Shown: positions 1-13,600 of the stretch, piece after piece
Layout of the letters: the number at the start of each line of letters is the position of its first letter
Position numbering within the stretch: position 1 is the first letter of the stretch
Origin: Lunularia cruciata
Taxonomy: Eukaryota; Streptophyta; Marchantiopsida; Lunulariales; Lunulariaceae
Direction: 5' to 3'
Length of the DNA stretch: 64,000 nt
Assembly: GCA_948567375.1 (NCBI GenBank)
Contig: OX419755.1
Location: 23,379,001 to 23,443,000 of the forward strand
Position numbers and translations under genes: made by a program
Notes under the pieces: model-generated
The model's database searches: none
What the model saw: the letters and a program-made list of their open reading frames with translations, nothing else
What the model was told of the DNA's origin: nothing

Positions 1-3000
1 TCTCTTCTTAATCTGTTGCTACCGGAGGTGTTTGACAGCAGTAAGGCATTCAATGACTGGTTTGCAAAACCATTTCAAAGGGATGCACCTACTGGTCAAA
101 CGGACGAGGATGATTGGCTGGAGACCGAGAAGAAAGTCATCGTCATCCACAGGTTGCATCAGATCCTTGAACCCTTTATGCTTCGTCGGCGGGTGGAAGA
201 CGTTGAAGGATCTCTTCCGCAAAAGGTATACAGTGTTGTTGACAAACTCGCAATATTATCAAGTTTGCTTCCACATACTTTGGATGAGAGTTGCAATAGC
301 TGCGATTCAGCTTGGTCACTTTCGAATTTGTAGAACTTCTAGCTCAAAGAGAGGAAAATATCTTCAATTGATCTTGTTGCCGATGCCAATTTCAATATTC
401 CTAATGTTGGGTGTTGCATGGTGCCCTCGACAGGTTTCGGTCATTTTGAAATGCAAGATGTCCGGTTACCAGGCAGCAATTTATGACTGGGTCAAAGCCA
501 CAGGGACTATCAGGCTCGATCCCCTAGATGAAGAATTGAGAGTTGCCGGCAACAGTAAACGTCAGATCCGGGCTTATGCGCCTCTGCAGAACAAGTGTAT
601 GGAGTTGCGAAAAGTTTGCAATCATCCATATCTTAATTATCCACCTCGAGGTCACATGTTGAATGATAATGTCATACGTCTGTGTGGTAAGTTGTGGATT
701 TTGGACAGGATACTAGTGAAATTACACCGTACGGGGCATAGAGTTCTTCTGTTTAGTACCATGACCAGGTTGCTCGACATTTTGGAAGAGTACCTAAATT
801 GGCGCAGGTTGGCATATCGTAGAATAGATGGAACCACTACTCTTGATGCCCGAGAAGCAGCTATCGTAGAGTTCAACAGACCTGGTTCGGACATATTCAT
901 ATTCCTGCTGAGTATACGAGCTGCTGGCAGGGGCCTGAATCTGCAGTCTGCTGACACAGTCGTAATCTATGATCCTGATCCAAATCCGAAGAATGAAGAG
1001 CAGGCAGTAGCTCGGGCCCACCGCATAGGTCAAAAGCGAGAGGTTAGGGTGATATACATGGAAGCTGTAGTTGAAACACTCTCAAGTTACCAGAAGGAAG
1101 ACGAAATTCGGAGTGGAGGGACTGTTGACAGCGATGATGAAATGGCCGGTAAAGATCGCTACATGGGCTCTGTAGAAAGTTTGGTACGCAACAACATTCA
1201 ACAACACAAAATCGACATGGCAGATGAAGTTATCAATGCAGGGCGTTTTGATCAACGGACTAGTCAGGAAGAGAGGAGATTGACTCTGGAGGCTCTTCTG
1301 CATGACGAGGAAAGGTATCAAGAAACAGTGCATGATGTACCGACATTGCAGGAAGTCAATCGGATGATTGCCCGAACGGACGAGGAGGTAGAACTTTTCG
1401 ACCAAATGGACGAAGATGATAACTGGCCAGGAGAGCTGGTAAAGCATAACATTGTACCTAAATGGCTCCGTGTGGGCTCACAAGAAGTCAATGCCGCCAT
1501 CGCTGCCACTTCCAAGCAAGCTATGAAAGCCGGCATTGTTGGAGCTATTGGAACTCGAGAGGAGGAGGAGAGATTGCTTGCCAAAGCTGCCAAGGCCAAG
1601 GCATTGCAAAAGTCGTTAAAGAGGAAGGCAGAAGAGTTAGCTGAAGCGATTGCCCCTGTTGAGCCTCCAAAGGTATCGAAGAAATCAAAGAAGAAGAAGG
1701 TTGAAGAAGTTGAACCTGTTTCAGTTGTTCATGTGGTGGAGAAAGTAGTGGTGGAGGCTGCAATCAGAGAAGAAATTGTGCTTGTCGAGGAGGAAGAGGA
1801 GGGAGAGATACCGGAAGGTGGTGAAGATCGTGATGCCGCACCAGACGTAGAGCTGGAGGAAGGGGAGATGGAGGAGGAGGGACCAATTGAGGAGAATGGA
1901 GATGATACTTATGTGGATGAAGTTGTTGAGGAAGAAGGGGATGAGTTATACGAGCGGAGACACCGAGGCCACGCTTCGAACTCCACATCTTCTGATGAGG
2001 GGGAGGAGTCCGGTAGGGTGTCTCACCTGGATGCGAATCGTAGGTCTCTTCACGGAGGTCAAACCAGGAGATTTGGTTCTTTGGCTGCTCTTGAAAGCAG
2101 ACCAACCAGACAGGAAGAGGTAAGGCCCTTCGAACTGAAGAGAGTGGCGAACAAAGGCCAAACAGATTCAGAAGAGGTTTTGAGAAACATGTCTATACGT
2201 GAATAATGGTTAAGAGAGATTTACTTCTTTTACCTGGTTCGCTCTGTCATAACTTGTCCAGTCTTACGTGGGTATTGCACCGTCCTCTAACGAACGGGTC
2301 CCATGTTCTATACACTCAATATATCTCTAACTTCCTTCTTTAAGAGAGACAAACTGTAGCATATAGCAGGTTGAGGTTCTGGTTATTGAGTTGTACTTGT
2401 TGTATTGGATATGCAATCTCCTCAGATCTCTTTGCTTTGTTTGATATTACCCTTCAAGGTGCTGAACGACTTAAGTATTCTCTTTCCCAGGTGGAAGACT
2501 TGGAAGAAGGGGAAATCGTGGGATCTGGTGGTGAGTCTCCTGACACAGTAAGATCCGAGGGCTGGCCTCAAGACCGAGATGATGCCGAGGAGGAACAAGC
2601 TGTCCAGCCTCAGAGAAAGCGCAAGCGAAGTAATCGGCATCGACGCATGACGCACTTTGAAGGAGCTGGTGAGAGGAGTAATGAAGGCATGGTTGGAATG
2701 AATCCGATGTTTCCATTTTCACAACAGTTTCCACGATTTGACGTGAGGCAACCTCCAGCACCGAGGACCAATGAGCCCCTGGAAACGCCTTTCGAAAGAC
2801 CTTTCCAGTGGGGACTGAATAACAATATGAGACAGCTGATGCCTCCAAGTACCAGCGGCAGGCCCTTTGAGAACGTACTACCTCGTCCACGTATTGTTTT
2901 CAAGCGTAATTGGGCGAATGGATTTCAGGAGCCTGGAGAAGATGTGAGGCTTGCACTTGCTCATCAGAATGCCATAGCACATCAGAATGCTTTGGCACAT

Positions 3001-4606
3001 CAAAATGCCATTGCACACCAAAATGCGATGGCACACGCAAGTGTGCTCACGCACCCAAGTGCAGTTCCGAATTGGAGTGTACCACGGATGCCGGACAATA
3101 TGCAGAAGAAGGTATGTAGATAGAACACTACTTAATTAGCAGGGTAGCACAGTTTGTATTCAATGTCCGGAAAATAGTTGCTGATTAGATCAAGTGATTG
3201 TAATTACTTTTAACTCCCACCGCCGTAAATTCCTGCTTGGAACTTTAAATATCGCTGCTTTCGCACTGGGCCACCTTGTCTGGCAATCAGATGAAACTAT
3301 CTTACATCTTTTATCCACGTTGTCTTTCGTAGCCTGAAAGACCTTCTACGTACTCTTTTTAATCACGTTATGTCGTTAGTGGCCTGAAGACTTTCTACTC
3401 ATTGCAGTGCAAGGCTGTATTGGGAAAATTGCAAGGCGCTGTGAACAAGGATGGTCGAACAGTGGGTGCGCTATTCAGCGAGCTTCCAAAGCGAAGTGAG
3501 TGTCCAGATTACTACAAGGTCATAACAAGGCCCATAGATGCCCGCACCATCGAGCACCGCTTGGATCATTTTGAATATCCTGGAGTTCTTGACTTCGCTG
3601 CAGATGTACAGTTAATGCTTGACAACCTTGCTCGCTACAACTTCACTCCCGAGGTATGTAAACTTGGGTTAAGCCATTCTTCTTGATTGGTTTATTCGTT
3701 TACTTCTCCATTATAACTACGTACAAGATTTAAAACCCCAAAAATTTGGTCGTTTTAAATTCACGTCTAAGGTGTTGGAAGAATGCACTGTGGAATATTG
3801 CAACCATATCTGTAGTTGTGCGACGACAATCGAGTATAGTTCCCTTGATAGTCTACAGCTGTCAGCGACTGAAGTATGTGGGAAAAATGCAGGCTCAAGC
3901 AGATGCACGAAGGTTACAAGCCTTGTTTTTTCAGAGAATGACTCTCCAGTTCCCTGATGTCGACTTTAGTCCGGTAAGAACGAAAAATATGCCTGTACCA
4001 GCCCAGCCCACTCCTGTCCCGGCTGTCGCATCTCGCAAAGCAGAGCACGCGGAGGGCGGCGAGGCAAAGTCAGGCAGTGACGCCGCACCCACCACCAGAT
4101 GGAGTTCGGCGAGACCTCCTACGAATACCAGTAGTGTACTAACTTCTGAGGGTAGTGTAAAAGAAAAGGCTCATGCACCAGACAAGAAGAGTAAGAGGAC
4201 AGCGAAAGACAAGAGTAAAGAATCCAAAAAGAATGGCAAGCTTGCTGCAACTGATAAGGTAGAGGAAAGTAGGGGCGGAGTCATGCATCCTGTCGACCTT
4301 GTAATTCACAAGAAAAAACGTGGAGGTAGAGAAAGGGTAGCCAGTAAGTCTGTAGCCAATAATAGGTTAATCTTTGGTAGTCGTAGTCCAGAAGACATCC
4401 GAGAACCCAATAGAAACAGTGTAAGTAGTCCCAGGCCGGTCGCAACTAGAAGAACTCAGCCCCTTGACAGGTCGCAAACTGCAAGTCCAGAAGCAAGTGA
4501 GAAAGTTGGTCCGCAGGATACGAAAGTGGGGAAAAGGACCTCCCTCAACCCGAAAGTGAAAAGATCGTGGGCCGACGGCAGTAGGCGACGTCCGGGCCAA
4601 ACGTGA
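1..4606 (+). CDS. BRM: BRAHMA-type SWI2/SNF2 chromatin-remodelling ATPase, C-terminal half
   Basis: ATP-dependent nucleosome remodeller, catalytic subunit of a plant SWI/SNF complex in the nucleus. The window opens inside the ATPase. Exons read by eye: 1-225, 434-2119, 2491-3111, 3408-3653 and 3893-4606, all phase 0 with GT-AG introns, about 1,160 codons. Exon 1 holds the end of the first RecA lobe (ILEPFMLRRRVEDVE). Exon 2 holds the second lobe with motif V (RAAGRGLNLQSAD) and motif VI (ARAHRIGQKREV), then an SnAC-like region (IDMADEVINAGRFDQR) and a long Glu/Lys-rich tail. Exon 3 is low complexity with four AHQNA-type hexapeptide repeats. Exons 4 and 5 encode a bromodomain followed by a basic Ser/Lys-rich C terminus ending at TGA 4604-4606. 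The ATPase-SnAC-bromodomain order is that of BRM rather than SYD or MINU. The 5' half lies outside the window. Family assignment is very secure; the exact last exon boundary rests on alignment to remembered BRM sequence. Confidence 0.93.
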
Positions 4607-7090
4607 ATTTTTTTGTGTATAATTATACTCAGACCCTTATTCTTTTATCGACATGATTTGGGCCCCTGCGCTATCACTTCTCCGCCAAAGAGCGCCACTT
4701 ATTGATAGTTCCTACCATTTTCTTTGCGTAGTGTAAATTGTCTTGTCGTGTTTGTTCCCTCATTCCTCTTGACCTGTCTGGTATAAGTCTTGCAATGCTG
4801 GGCTTTCGGCTATGATTGTGCAGGTTCGCGAAAGAAAATTTCATTTCTTCATCCACTAGGACGATAGGTGAAACAGAAACTTCGAGCGCTTTGAATTATC
4901 TAATAGATTCAGGTTCACATCAGGGCTAGGTAGGGACGAAATCCGGGTGTAGTAAATCTTTGTGTTCCATTCTTGTCCATCGGGATCTATGCACCAAGCT
5001 GCAACGCTTGTACAAGTGAAGATTGGCGACTGTGTCGATTTGCCGAGAACGGTGAACTCATCGAAGGTGTGGCTTCACGCCTGGAGCCAACTCTGATACA
5101 GATGTTCTGACTCAAGGGTGCGGTGCTACCAACCTGTCGAGTCTACTTTCATGAAAAGTACAACTGAGACTGGGGAAGGCTATCTCTCCTAACACAAACC
5201 TAGTTGTGCTCATCCTCGCCCAACTATGCTCACATTCTCGTTTGCTTAGGCTTGCGAATGTTCATTGTTACTTGATTGCCCGTCAAGCACATTTTATGTC
5301 TTAAGAGGGAGGAAAGTGAGAGAACAGATGCGTATTGCATGTCTCATTTGAATGGTTGGGAACGGAACCTATTGTTCGCAATTTCGTTCCCTGCCGAGCA
5401 TGCATGACTGTTAAGAGTATCAATGTGTCTCACACATAACATGTGCAGTATTCGTGCACATTGTCAGGCTGCAGCTGTTGAACATATGTTTGTATTATGT
5501 CGAAACGTCCGCTTATCTGAACCATTTCATTGATGCGCGAAGAGAAACGAGTTATCTAGGAAAGGACCTCATCCTTCAGAGAAACCTTCAATGATTATCC
5601 AATAAATCGGAGACTTCTCACACTAGGACTAAACTGCTCACGTACGAACCTTGCATGCATAATGTATTTAACCTGCAAAGTAGAAAATCACGTTGACACT
5701 CCCAACTTCTTGATGGCGTTTATAAACATGGACGAATCTGAAGTGGGTAGCACTGCAGTACTCTCGCGAGAACTAGCATTCCGATTCTAGGAGGGAAAAG
5801 CACGTAACCATGTGATCAACTAACTTCCACCCGTTACTACCACTCCAGCTGCCGAGGTCTAGTGCACTTTTGTTACTCATATCTTGTATCATGCATAACT
5901 CATTCACTCTGGTCATTTCTGCCCAAGACTGACTCGTTTGGTGTGTCTTGAACCTCTGATTGCGCGTGTATGTTTACCCACTGTCGTTCGGCGTCTACTT
6001 CCGACCTGCGGATAAAACAAAGAACATGGAGAAGCCTAGAACTTGTCGTCTGGTTGCGTCGTAGTTCTCCGCGTGTAGTATGACTTATTGACAAGGATAC
6101 TTTTTGGTTGGTTTGCATGACAGAGTGCCGGTTGCGCATTAATTTATTGTTTGGAAAGTTTGTATGCGTTCCATACCTGAAGGGAACATTTCAGAAAGGG
6201 CGGTGCATCTACTTTCGCTTTCAGACGAGTATAAAGATGTTTTCCAACCGTCTGCTTTTCTTCAAATATTTTAGAATAGTCTTTTTTCTTTCTTTCATTC
6301 AGATTCTAGAGAAAAGCTTTGTTTATCAATATCATGTAAATAGTAAAAGACAGGTTCCTGGTGCTCCGAGGTGGATTCAGTTATACATTACACATCTACT
6401 GAAATTCTCGAAAGCTTGTTCATTAATATCCTGCAAACAGTAAAAAAGAATATGCTCCTGGTTACCTGACATGGATTAACTTATACACAATACATCTACT
6501 AAAATTCTTGAAATTCCTGTTCACTAATAGCCTGCAAATAGTTAAAAGTATGGTCCTATATTATTCTCGAAAACTTTTATTCTTTAATATCATGCAAAGA
6601 GTAGAAAAAGATAATCCTGGTTCCCTGAGTCTTAGATTTGAAGAATATGCGATTTATTTTCGGCATTTAATCCATCAAGTGAAAGGACGTTTCTTATTAC
6701 CGAATCTACCTACTTGACAGTTTACATCAAACAAAGTAAGCTAATAGTGTGCAGAGGCCCATAGATTACTATCCGTAACTACTGCCTGCTCGATCTATAC
6801 AGTTTAAAATGTGCTATTTACAAGAGGAATGTTTGAAGTTCATCTCTTTTAGATGGCGTAAGCTTGCAAAGCAGTCTTTGAACTGTATCTGTCGAGACAC
6901 AACAATGTTTTAAATCTCACATTCAACCGTGCTGAGTCTAATTAATTAACACGTTGTTTAGATTCTCGAAAGTGTGAACACTGGTCATTTGGATCCACAC
7001 CACGGCCTAAAGCATCGAGGATCAACCCTCTGACGCTGGAGATAAACTTCCCTCTGTACTGTACGTGTGAAGGGAATCTCGCTTGCTGCC
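4607..7090. other. Intergenic region between BRM and FMO genes
   Basis: No coding region is supportable here. It should contain the BRM 3' UTR and polyadenylation site, then the FMO promoter and 5' UTR. The only structure I see is a degenerate tandem repeat near 6.3-6.6 kb, listed separately. Short open frames on both strands have no family resemblance and conflicting frames. Confidence 0.6.
6303..6640. repeat. Degenerate ~100-bp tandem repeat
   Basis: Units start at about 6303, 6404, 6504 and 6563. Each opens with ATTCT(A/C/T)GA, then a variant of TATCATGCAAAxAGTAAAA, then TCCTGGTTxCCTGA. The first two units also share GGATT...TTATACA...ACATCTACT. Spacing is about 101, 100 and 59 bp, so the third unit is truncated. 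The units are clearly diverged, so the array is old. It lies upstream of the FMO gene, but no regulatory role can be read from the sequence. Confidence 0.75.
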
Positions 7091-10000
7091 ATGGTCTGCC
7101 TGGCAGCAAGCTCCTTTGCATCGTGGGCGCGAGTAAACTCGTTCTCTGCAAGAAGTTGTATTGTCAAAATTGAGACGAAATTGGTGGGTGTTTCTGGAGT
7201 CAAGGCGGGAGAGAATTCTGTGATCAAGTCCTCTCGAGCAGAGAGAGGACAGATGCCCATATACGCTTCTCGAGCTGATGAATCGTCGCCTTCGTCGGCG
7301 AAAATGAATCGAGAAGAGGAGCACACAGAACTTCGGAGAAGTGAGGAGACGAAGAACTCTTGCAGAGTGGCTGTAATTGGGGCTGGTGCAGCTGGCCTTG
7401 TTGCTGGTCGGGAACTGGTCCGTGAAGGACATGACGTTGTAGTGTTCGAAAAATCTATGGAAGTTGGAGGTGTTTGGATTTACGATCCGCAGACCGAAAG
7501 TGATCTGCTTGGGATTGACCCTGGCAGAAGTCGTGTGCACTCCAGTATATACTCCTCATTGCGCACAAATCTACCTCGAGAGCTTATGGGTTATTCGGAT
7601 TTCCCTTTTCTGCCTAAAGACGGGCAACCTGGGAGAGACTCCAGACGCTTCCCCGGCCACTCGGAAGTAGCTTATTACTTGAAGGATTTTGCAGAGTATT
7701 TTAACTTACTTGGCTTAATTAAGTTTGGCGTGGAAGTGGAATACGTGGGAATTAAGGCCGGAATGGAAAAGACAGTGTTTGAGAAGGAAATTGGTGACAA
7801 AGGGGAGGGAGATACTAAGTGGATTGTTCGGTTCAGACGAGTCTCAAGTTTAAGTAATGAACGAAAAATTCAACACTTGGGATCAGAGGAGGAGGTTTTT
7901 GACGCAGTAGTGGTCTGCAGTGGGCATTATGCTCAGCCTAGATTGGCAGATATTCCAGGTACGTAATCATTATTCAGCACTAAACCTGCAACCTTTTAAT
8001 CAACATTTTTACAACCTAGAAGGGCATGAAATTTTCTCTAATAGCAGATGTGAGAAGGATGGCGTCTGCTGTCAACGTGAGAAGGGTTCTCTTTTGACTT
8101 ACTGGTGGGCTATAGGTTGGATGTACTATGCTTCACAGAGTAGATTTTCTGCTACTCACTGGTTCCTTCTTTTCCTTATGTTATACATCTGACTATTTAA
8201 CGGTCATGAAGGTGTGCAGAGATGGCCTGGCGTACACATGCACAGCCACAACTACAGAGATCCAGATTCTTTCATTGATAAGGTATGTGAACGTAATCTT
8301 CACAGTCTGCATACATTAGCATGATCTACTTAGAGGATAAGATCTATTCGAGGAGTTTTTGAGTCGTAATTTCCAAGCTGGTATTTGATATTTGAGTTTT
8401 GACCTTTAAACGTTCAACGAAGTCGATTAGTAACAGAACAAGAGCTCATAGAATCATAGATCAAAGGATCAATATTCATCCTAGTTCACCAACTAAGAAG
8501 AAGTTTGTTTCGCCGATAAAGCGACTGTGATGATATCAGATACAGTTGAGTTCGTGACTGATTAAGACTTAAATCCGACGATTTGCAGGTAGTTGTCATT
8601 ATTGGGCATGCCAGTAGTGGGGAAGATATTGCCAAAGAGGTAGCTTCCTTGGCGAAAGAAGTTCATATTTGCGCGAGAAAGTGGCCCAGTGATATTATAA
8701 CACCAGCGAAGGGACCGAGAGAAAATACCTGGCTGCATACTACGGTTTTCATTTCAACCTATTCTCTTTGCCTCATAGGGTTCTCCCAAACGATAGAATG
8801 TCAGGCCAAAAGTCGCAGTGCCTCATATGCAGAGCTAGTAAGAGCAACTGGATTTCTTATCAAAATAAAAAATTATGAATTACACGGTTTGAATTTCAAC
8901 TTCTCTATTGCTTACCGGGTACCAAGCCATCAAAATTTACTTCTCATTAGAGCTCGGGAATGAACTTCTGACTTGCTGGAAAATGTGTCGATGAAGCAGA
9001 AACACTGTTCACTGTCCCATACTTTTCTATCGCCGTTGAGCAGATACGCATACGTATCAATGGAAGGACATATCTGCTCACCAACCTGTTGGATGTAGGT
9101 CGAAGCAGCGTACGAGGATGGAAGTGTGAAATTTCAAGATGGTACGTCTACCATAGCTGATGTCATTATGCACTGCACGGGGTAAGCGTATTTGGCAATG
9201 CCAGGTGAACATAGTGTGCACAGAAGATGAAACTCTTTAGCCTGCCACATAACTTGCTTTCGTCGTCCTCTCTTTCCTGAAGTAAGATAATAAATATGAG
9301 AGCTGCTATATGAGGATAAGAGTGAATACAGTCTACTTAGAAGAAGGACAACATTTTATTCGAGATTTGGTTTACAGTCATGCTACGAATAGGGTCTGCC
9401 CAGAAATCACTTGACCGTTACTTAATCTTTCGCTGTGCTGCTTTTCCTATTCTCTCTGATAGAAGAAAGGTATTTTATGAAATTTTATTTGTTTCATAGA
9501 CATTCCAACTAATCTGACAAGGTCTGTATTCTCATTTGTGTAGGTATTCATACTGGTATCCATTTCTAAATACACAAGGTGTCGTCTCTGTTGAAGATAA
9601 CCGTGTGGATCCTGTTTACAAGCATGTCTTCGTTCCACCCTTTGCGCCAACACTCTCGTTTGTTGGTCTACCTTGGAAGGTGAGTACATTTTACAGCTCA
9701 CTTGTTCAACTAAACGACTGAAAAGGAAGCTTTCTCTATTACACTGAGACAATATAGTGTACTTAAACCACACTGTCTTAGCAAGGATAGTCTTCTAACA
9801 GTTGCTGTTTCTAAGGACTGGAAAATCGGAACTGTTTGCTCTTTATGTAGCCAGCGCTGAAGTGAAGTTTCCCGTGGGTTCTTTGACCTCCACTTAGTGA
9901 CTCAATGGCTGTATACAAGATACAGCAAGACAGCAAGCAAGATACAGTTATAATTAGCTGCAAAGGCAATATCATTCGTGTAGCTTTCTCCTCTGATGAT

Positions 10001-10635
10001 ACAGAGTTAATGAACCAGGTAGATAAATCCTATTCTCTGCAGGTTGTACCGTTTCCAATGTTTGAATTGCAGTCGAAGTGGATTTCAAAAGTGCTCTCTA
10101 AGACGGTGGAACTTCCATCTGAAAGCGAAATGACCTCAGATGTGATGCACTTATATGAAGAGCAGGAAGCCATGGGCATACCGAAGTCGCACACTCACGA
10201 GTTGGGAGACCTCCAGGTTCGACGCATTCACTCACGAGTCTCCTCTGTTAGTGTGTACTATATTGCCTTGTTTGATTATCGTTTCCAACCTCTAAGTATG
10301 ATCGACGTCTAGTTTTTTTTTGAAAGTTTTTATATGGATTGCAAGCAGATGCTTTGGCTGAAATTGTACATGCATTCTGGTTAAGTACGATGTAAAGTAC
10401 GCGGAACTCTCAGTCTGGGTTCCTTTACCTGCAGTTTGGTTACCAGGATTGGTTATCGGAGCAGTGCGGGCATGAGCCACTTCAAAGGTGGAGACGCGAA
10501 ATGTATATGAGGACTTCTAAAGATAAGCGTACAGATAACGACAGATACCGTGACGTGTGGTCCTTTGAAGATGTGCTACAAGATGCCGTGGCCTCCTTAA
10601 TGGAGCTTTCACGTAGTCTACGTATATCTAACTAG
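7091..10635 (+). CDS. Plant flavin-containing monooxygenase (FMO)
   Basis: FAD- and NADPH-dependent monooxygenase that oxygenates soft nucleophiles (S or N); plant members include the glucosinolate S-oxygenase-like group. Seven exons: 7091-7958, 8212-8282, 8589-8744, 9099-9181, 9544-9679, 10043-10216 and 10435-10635, giving 562 aa and TAG stop 10633-10635. Visible motifs: FAD Rossmann VIGAGAAGL in exon 1; HSSIYSSLRTNLPRE typical of plant FMOs; the FMO signature as WPGVHMHSHNY in exon 2; the NADPH site VVVIIGHASSGEDI in exon 3; and the conserved SFVGLPWK / VVPFPMFELQSKW pair across exons 5 and 6. All phases join correctly. The Rossmann start is preceded by about 90 residues rich in Ser, Arg and Ala that could be an organellar transit peptide. 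An alternative start is the in-frame Met at 7304. Substrate cannot be predicted. Confidence 0.92.
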
Positions 10636-13600
10636 TACTAAGATCACTTCAAGTATTTGCCGGATCATTTAGGGACGTTTGTAAAGAATGTCTTTGTGCA
10701 CTAATTTGAAAGTCTATAATTTTATGTGCAGTTTTACTAGGTCCTCCAAGTCTGCTTATGCGGGCTATCGGTCAAGGATGGAAGTATAAATTTGGCGATG
10801 AATCTGAAATAGATAGATCAGTAAAGACTTCGATCTACAACGAGTTGTACATGAGATATTGTTTGTGCAGAAGATATTGATTCATGCAATAGATGAATGC
10901 ACTTGTCATTTCCAGCTGGACTTAGATCTATAACGTGTTGTACAAAAGGAGAAGATGTTGATTCTTTATAAATTAGTTATTTGCAATAAATGAATGCACT
11001 TCTCGATTTCAGTTCATGTGGTCCTCTATGGTGGAGACAATGCTCACCCCCGAGTAAGGCTCTTCAAGTTCCTTTCGTGACAAAAGTGTCTTTGCTTAAA
11101 GAAGTCCTGTTTTTGTCCTACAAAAGCTCAAATGCATTCAAACTGTCTCACTGGCACCTGTAGTGAAACTCCTTGAGTCTAGCCACTGGGTCGATTACAG
11201 CATACAGCAAGTGTGTGAAGTTCACGTTCAAGTTCACATCTAAGTGCCTCCTCGAAAACTTGTACGACGTTAACGAGCATTCCTTATTACAGCTCCATAC
11301 ATCTGAGCCAGTTCCTATGTTAACTAGACATTAGCGGAGTGCTCACTCCTCCTCACTTCATTAAAATTTCTCTGCCAGCAAGTTAAGACTGTAGTCTACC
11401 CATTGGGCAAGATAGTTCATCCAGCCATTTGCCCTTATGGACGTACTAAAACCGTTTGGTCCCAACCAGGGTAGCCACTCTTCACGGCCATGCAATCTGC
11501 TTTCGCTGCCAAAGTAGCATTGAAGTTGACCTCTGCTCGTCGCATGGGGCTCGCTTCCAGATAGATCGCGTGATTGCTCGTGCTGATGAGGCAATTTCTT
11601 ATTCGGCTGATGTTGTAAACAAATCGATGTTCCCCAGCAGGTAAGTAGACATTTGTTGTTCGTCCTTCTGTTGGCATGAAGAGCCCTGTTGCATTCTGCA
11701 GGAAGGCTTTTCAAAGCCGAATTTCAATGGTCAGCCGCCTTTCTCCAAAAGAACTTGCACGTGTAGCCCCTTTTGAGTTGTGGGTAGTTGGACTCTCTTC
11801 TGCTTCAGGCACAGGCATGGCTACAAGATCATTTCAGCTGAGGACAGAACCGGTCACTCCTTCACTGTGCAGCAATGACCCCATTGGTGATGTTCGTCTG
11901 ACTTTTCCACTCGATGTATATGTTATCCTCATGCGCATTGATATACAGTATCGTCCACTCCTTTAAACCATAGACTAGAACGAGTCTAGAACGGCCTGTT
12001 AGGCTAAATAGTATGCCCGAAGGAAAGCACTAAACAAATACAAAGGAGTCAGGAGACAAGGAGCATGAGATTCAAAGAGAAAGGGGCTAAAAAATGATGC
12101 AAAATTATACCCCAGCCAAACAAAACAAGGGGAAGAAACAAAGTAAATTACACCTGAACTCTGTCATATTTGTTTCCGCCAGAGATTCTTGTGTTCATTT
12201 TGTTGTCAGTATTATTAGCAGATAATGAAATCTAGATTGATTATGACCCGTAAATCTAAATTAGATGGAGTTTATTACTGGTTCATTATGAAACTCAAAT
12301 TAATTTGGATCAGTGAATGTAAATTAGATTGAGCGCATGACAGGTCCATTAGGTTATGCCCGAGATTGTAGTGTTTATTTGGTGCATAGCAGATTATTGT
12401 GCTCGGGTTCATACTAGACATTTCTTTGTTTATTTGATACTGCTGGCAATTATGTGCTCATTTTGCTTATTGGATTATTTTTCTAACACAATGTAATAGG
12501 ATCATGCTCCTCGTGTTAGTTGGATTCACTCCATAAATTATTTTGTATTTAGTTTGGATGAAAATGGTGAACTGAGTTGTAAAAATAAGTTCTTTGATGA
12601 ATCCCGTCTTAAGAAGCTCTTCTTATATTGAGAATCAGTTTAGTCTCATAGTAACACTATATGATATTTGAAATCATGTTTATTTATTTAGGAGACCTAT
12701 TTCTTTAGAGATGACAGTGTATAAGTCATGAAAATTATTTTAAATTGATGTAGGTGAAAATAGTGAATCCAATCATCAAATATCAGTTTTTTATGAGCTC
12801 TATCTTAGAGGCTCCTTATTAAAGTAGATGACAAATGTCAACTCTTTTGGTGTATTTCCTAATCTTTCTATGAGATTATACCAAAAAAGAATAGAGGTTT
12901 TGGTGCATAGTAATTAAGTCTACTTTCCACATTATATTTCAAGAATATCTTCTTCAGTTGTCTTAGTCCGTAAAATAAAACACATGGAAAGATTTTACAT
13001 GGGGTTTTTAGTATAAGTTTATGATTTATTTACTTAGGGTGTTCTTTGAAGAGTTTTGTGGTTTTCTATAGGCTATGAAACGTTCCATTTGATGAGAATG
13101 GTCAAACAATGCCTTATGGGATTCAATTCTTTGGGTTCTTAACATAACCTTTTTCAGCTTTTCAATTTTTATGCTAATCATCAATTTAAAAAAAAAATTA
13201 AGCAGGAAGAAGGATTCATATTTATCACATGAAGTTTTCTTCTTGGTTAATTTTTGTTAAAAAGAGTGACTTAGTAGATTAACCATGTTGGATTAAAAAA
13301 CATCAATTTATCATGACTTATTTTTGGTCAAACTTAGAACCTAGTTTAGCTATGTGAATAGAAAATGAATGATGTGAAAGGAAATCAGATGAGGAAAATT
13401 AGATTTGTAACATCCTCTATTATTTAAACTCAAAATATGATTTGCTTATGCTGGGGTGATCAAGGCAAAGCTAAAGTAAATTTTTTCTCTCTTTCTCTCT
13501 CTATATATACTTTATCAAATTGAATCATATATATTCCCCCACAACACTATTTATCATTTGCAACAGAAATTTTGGTTCAAATGATATGGGGTTGACATAA

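Noticed and set aside
1082-2161. Several antisense frames across the BRM exon
   Set aside because: Shadows of a conserved ATPase coding exon.
11361-11966. Cluster of overlapping open frames on both strands
   Set aside because: Frames conflict, no conserved domain seen, no plausible splice structure.
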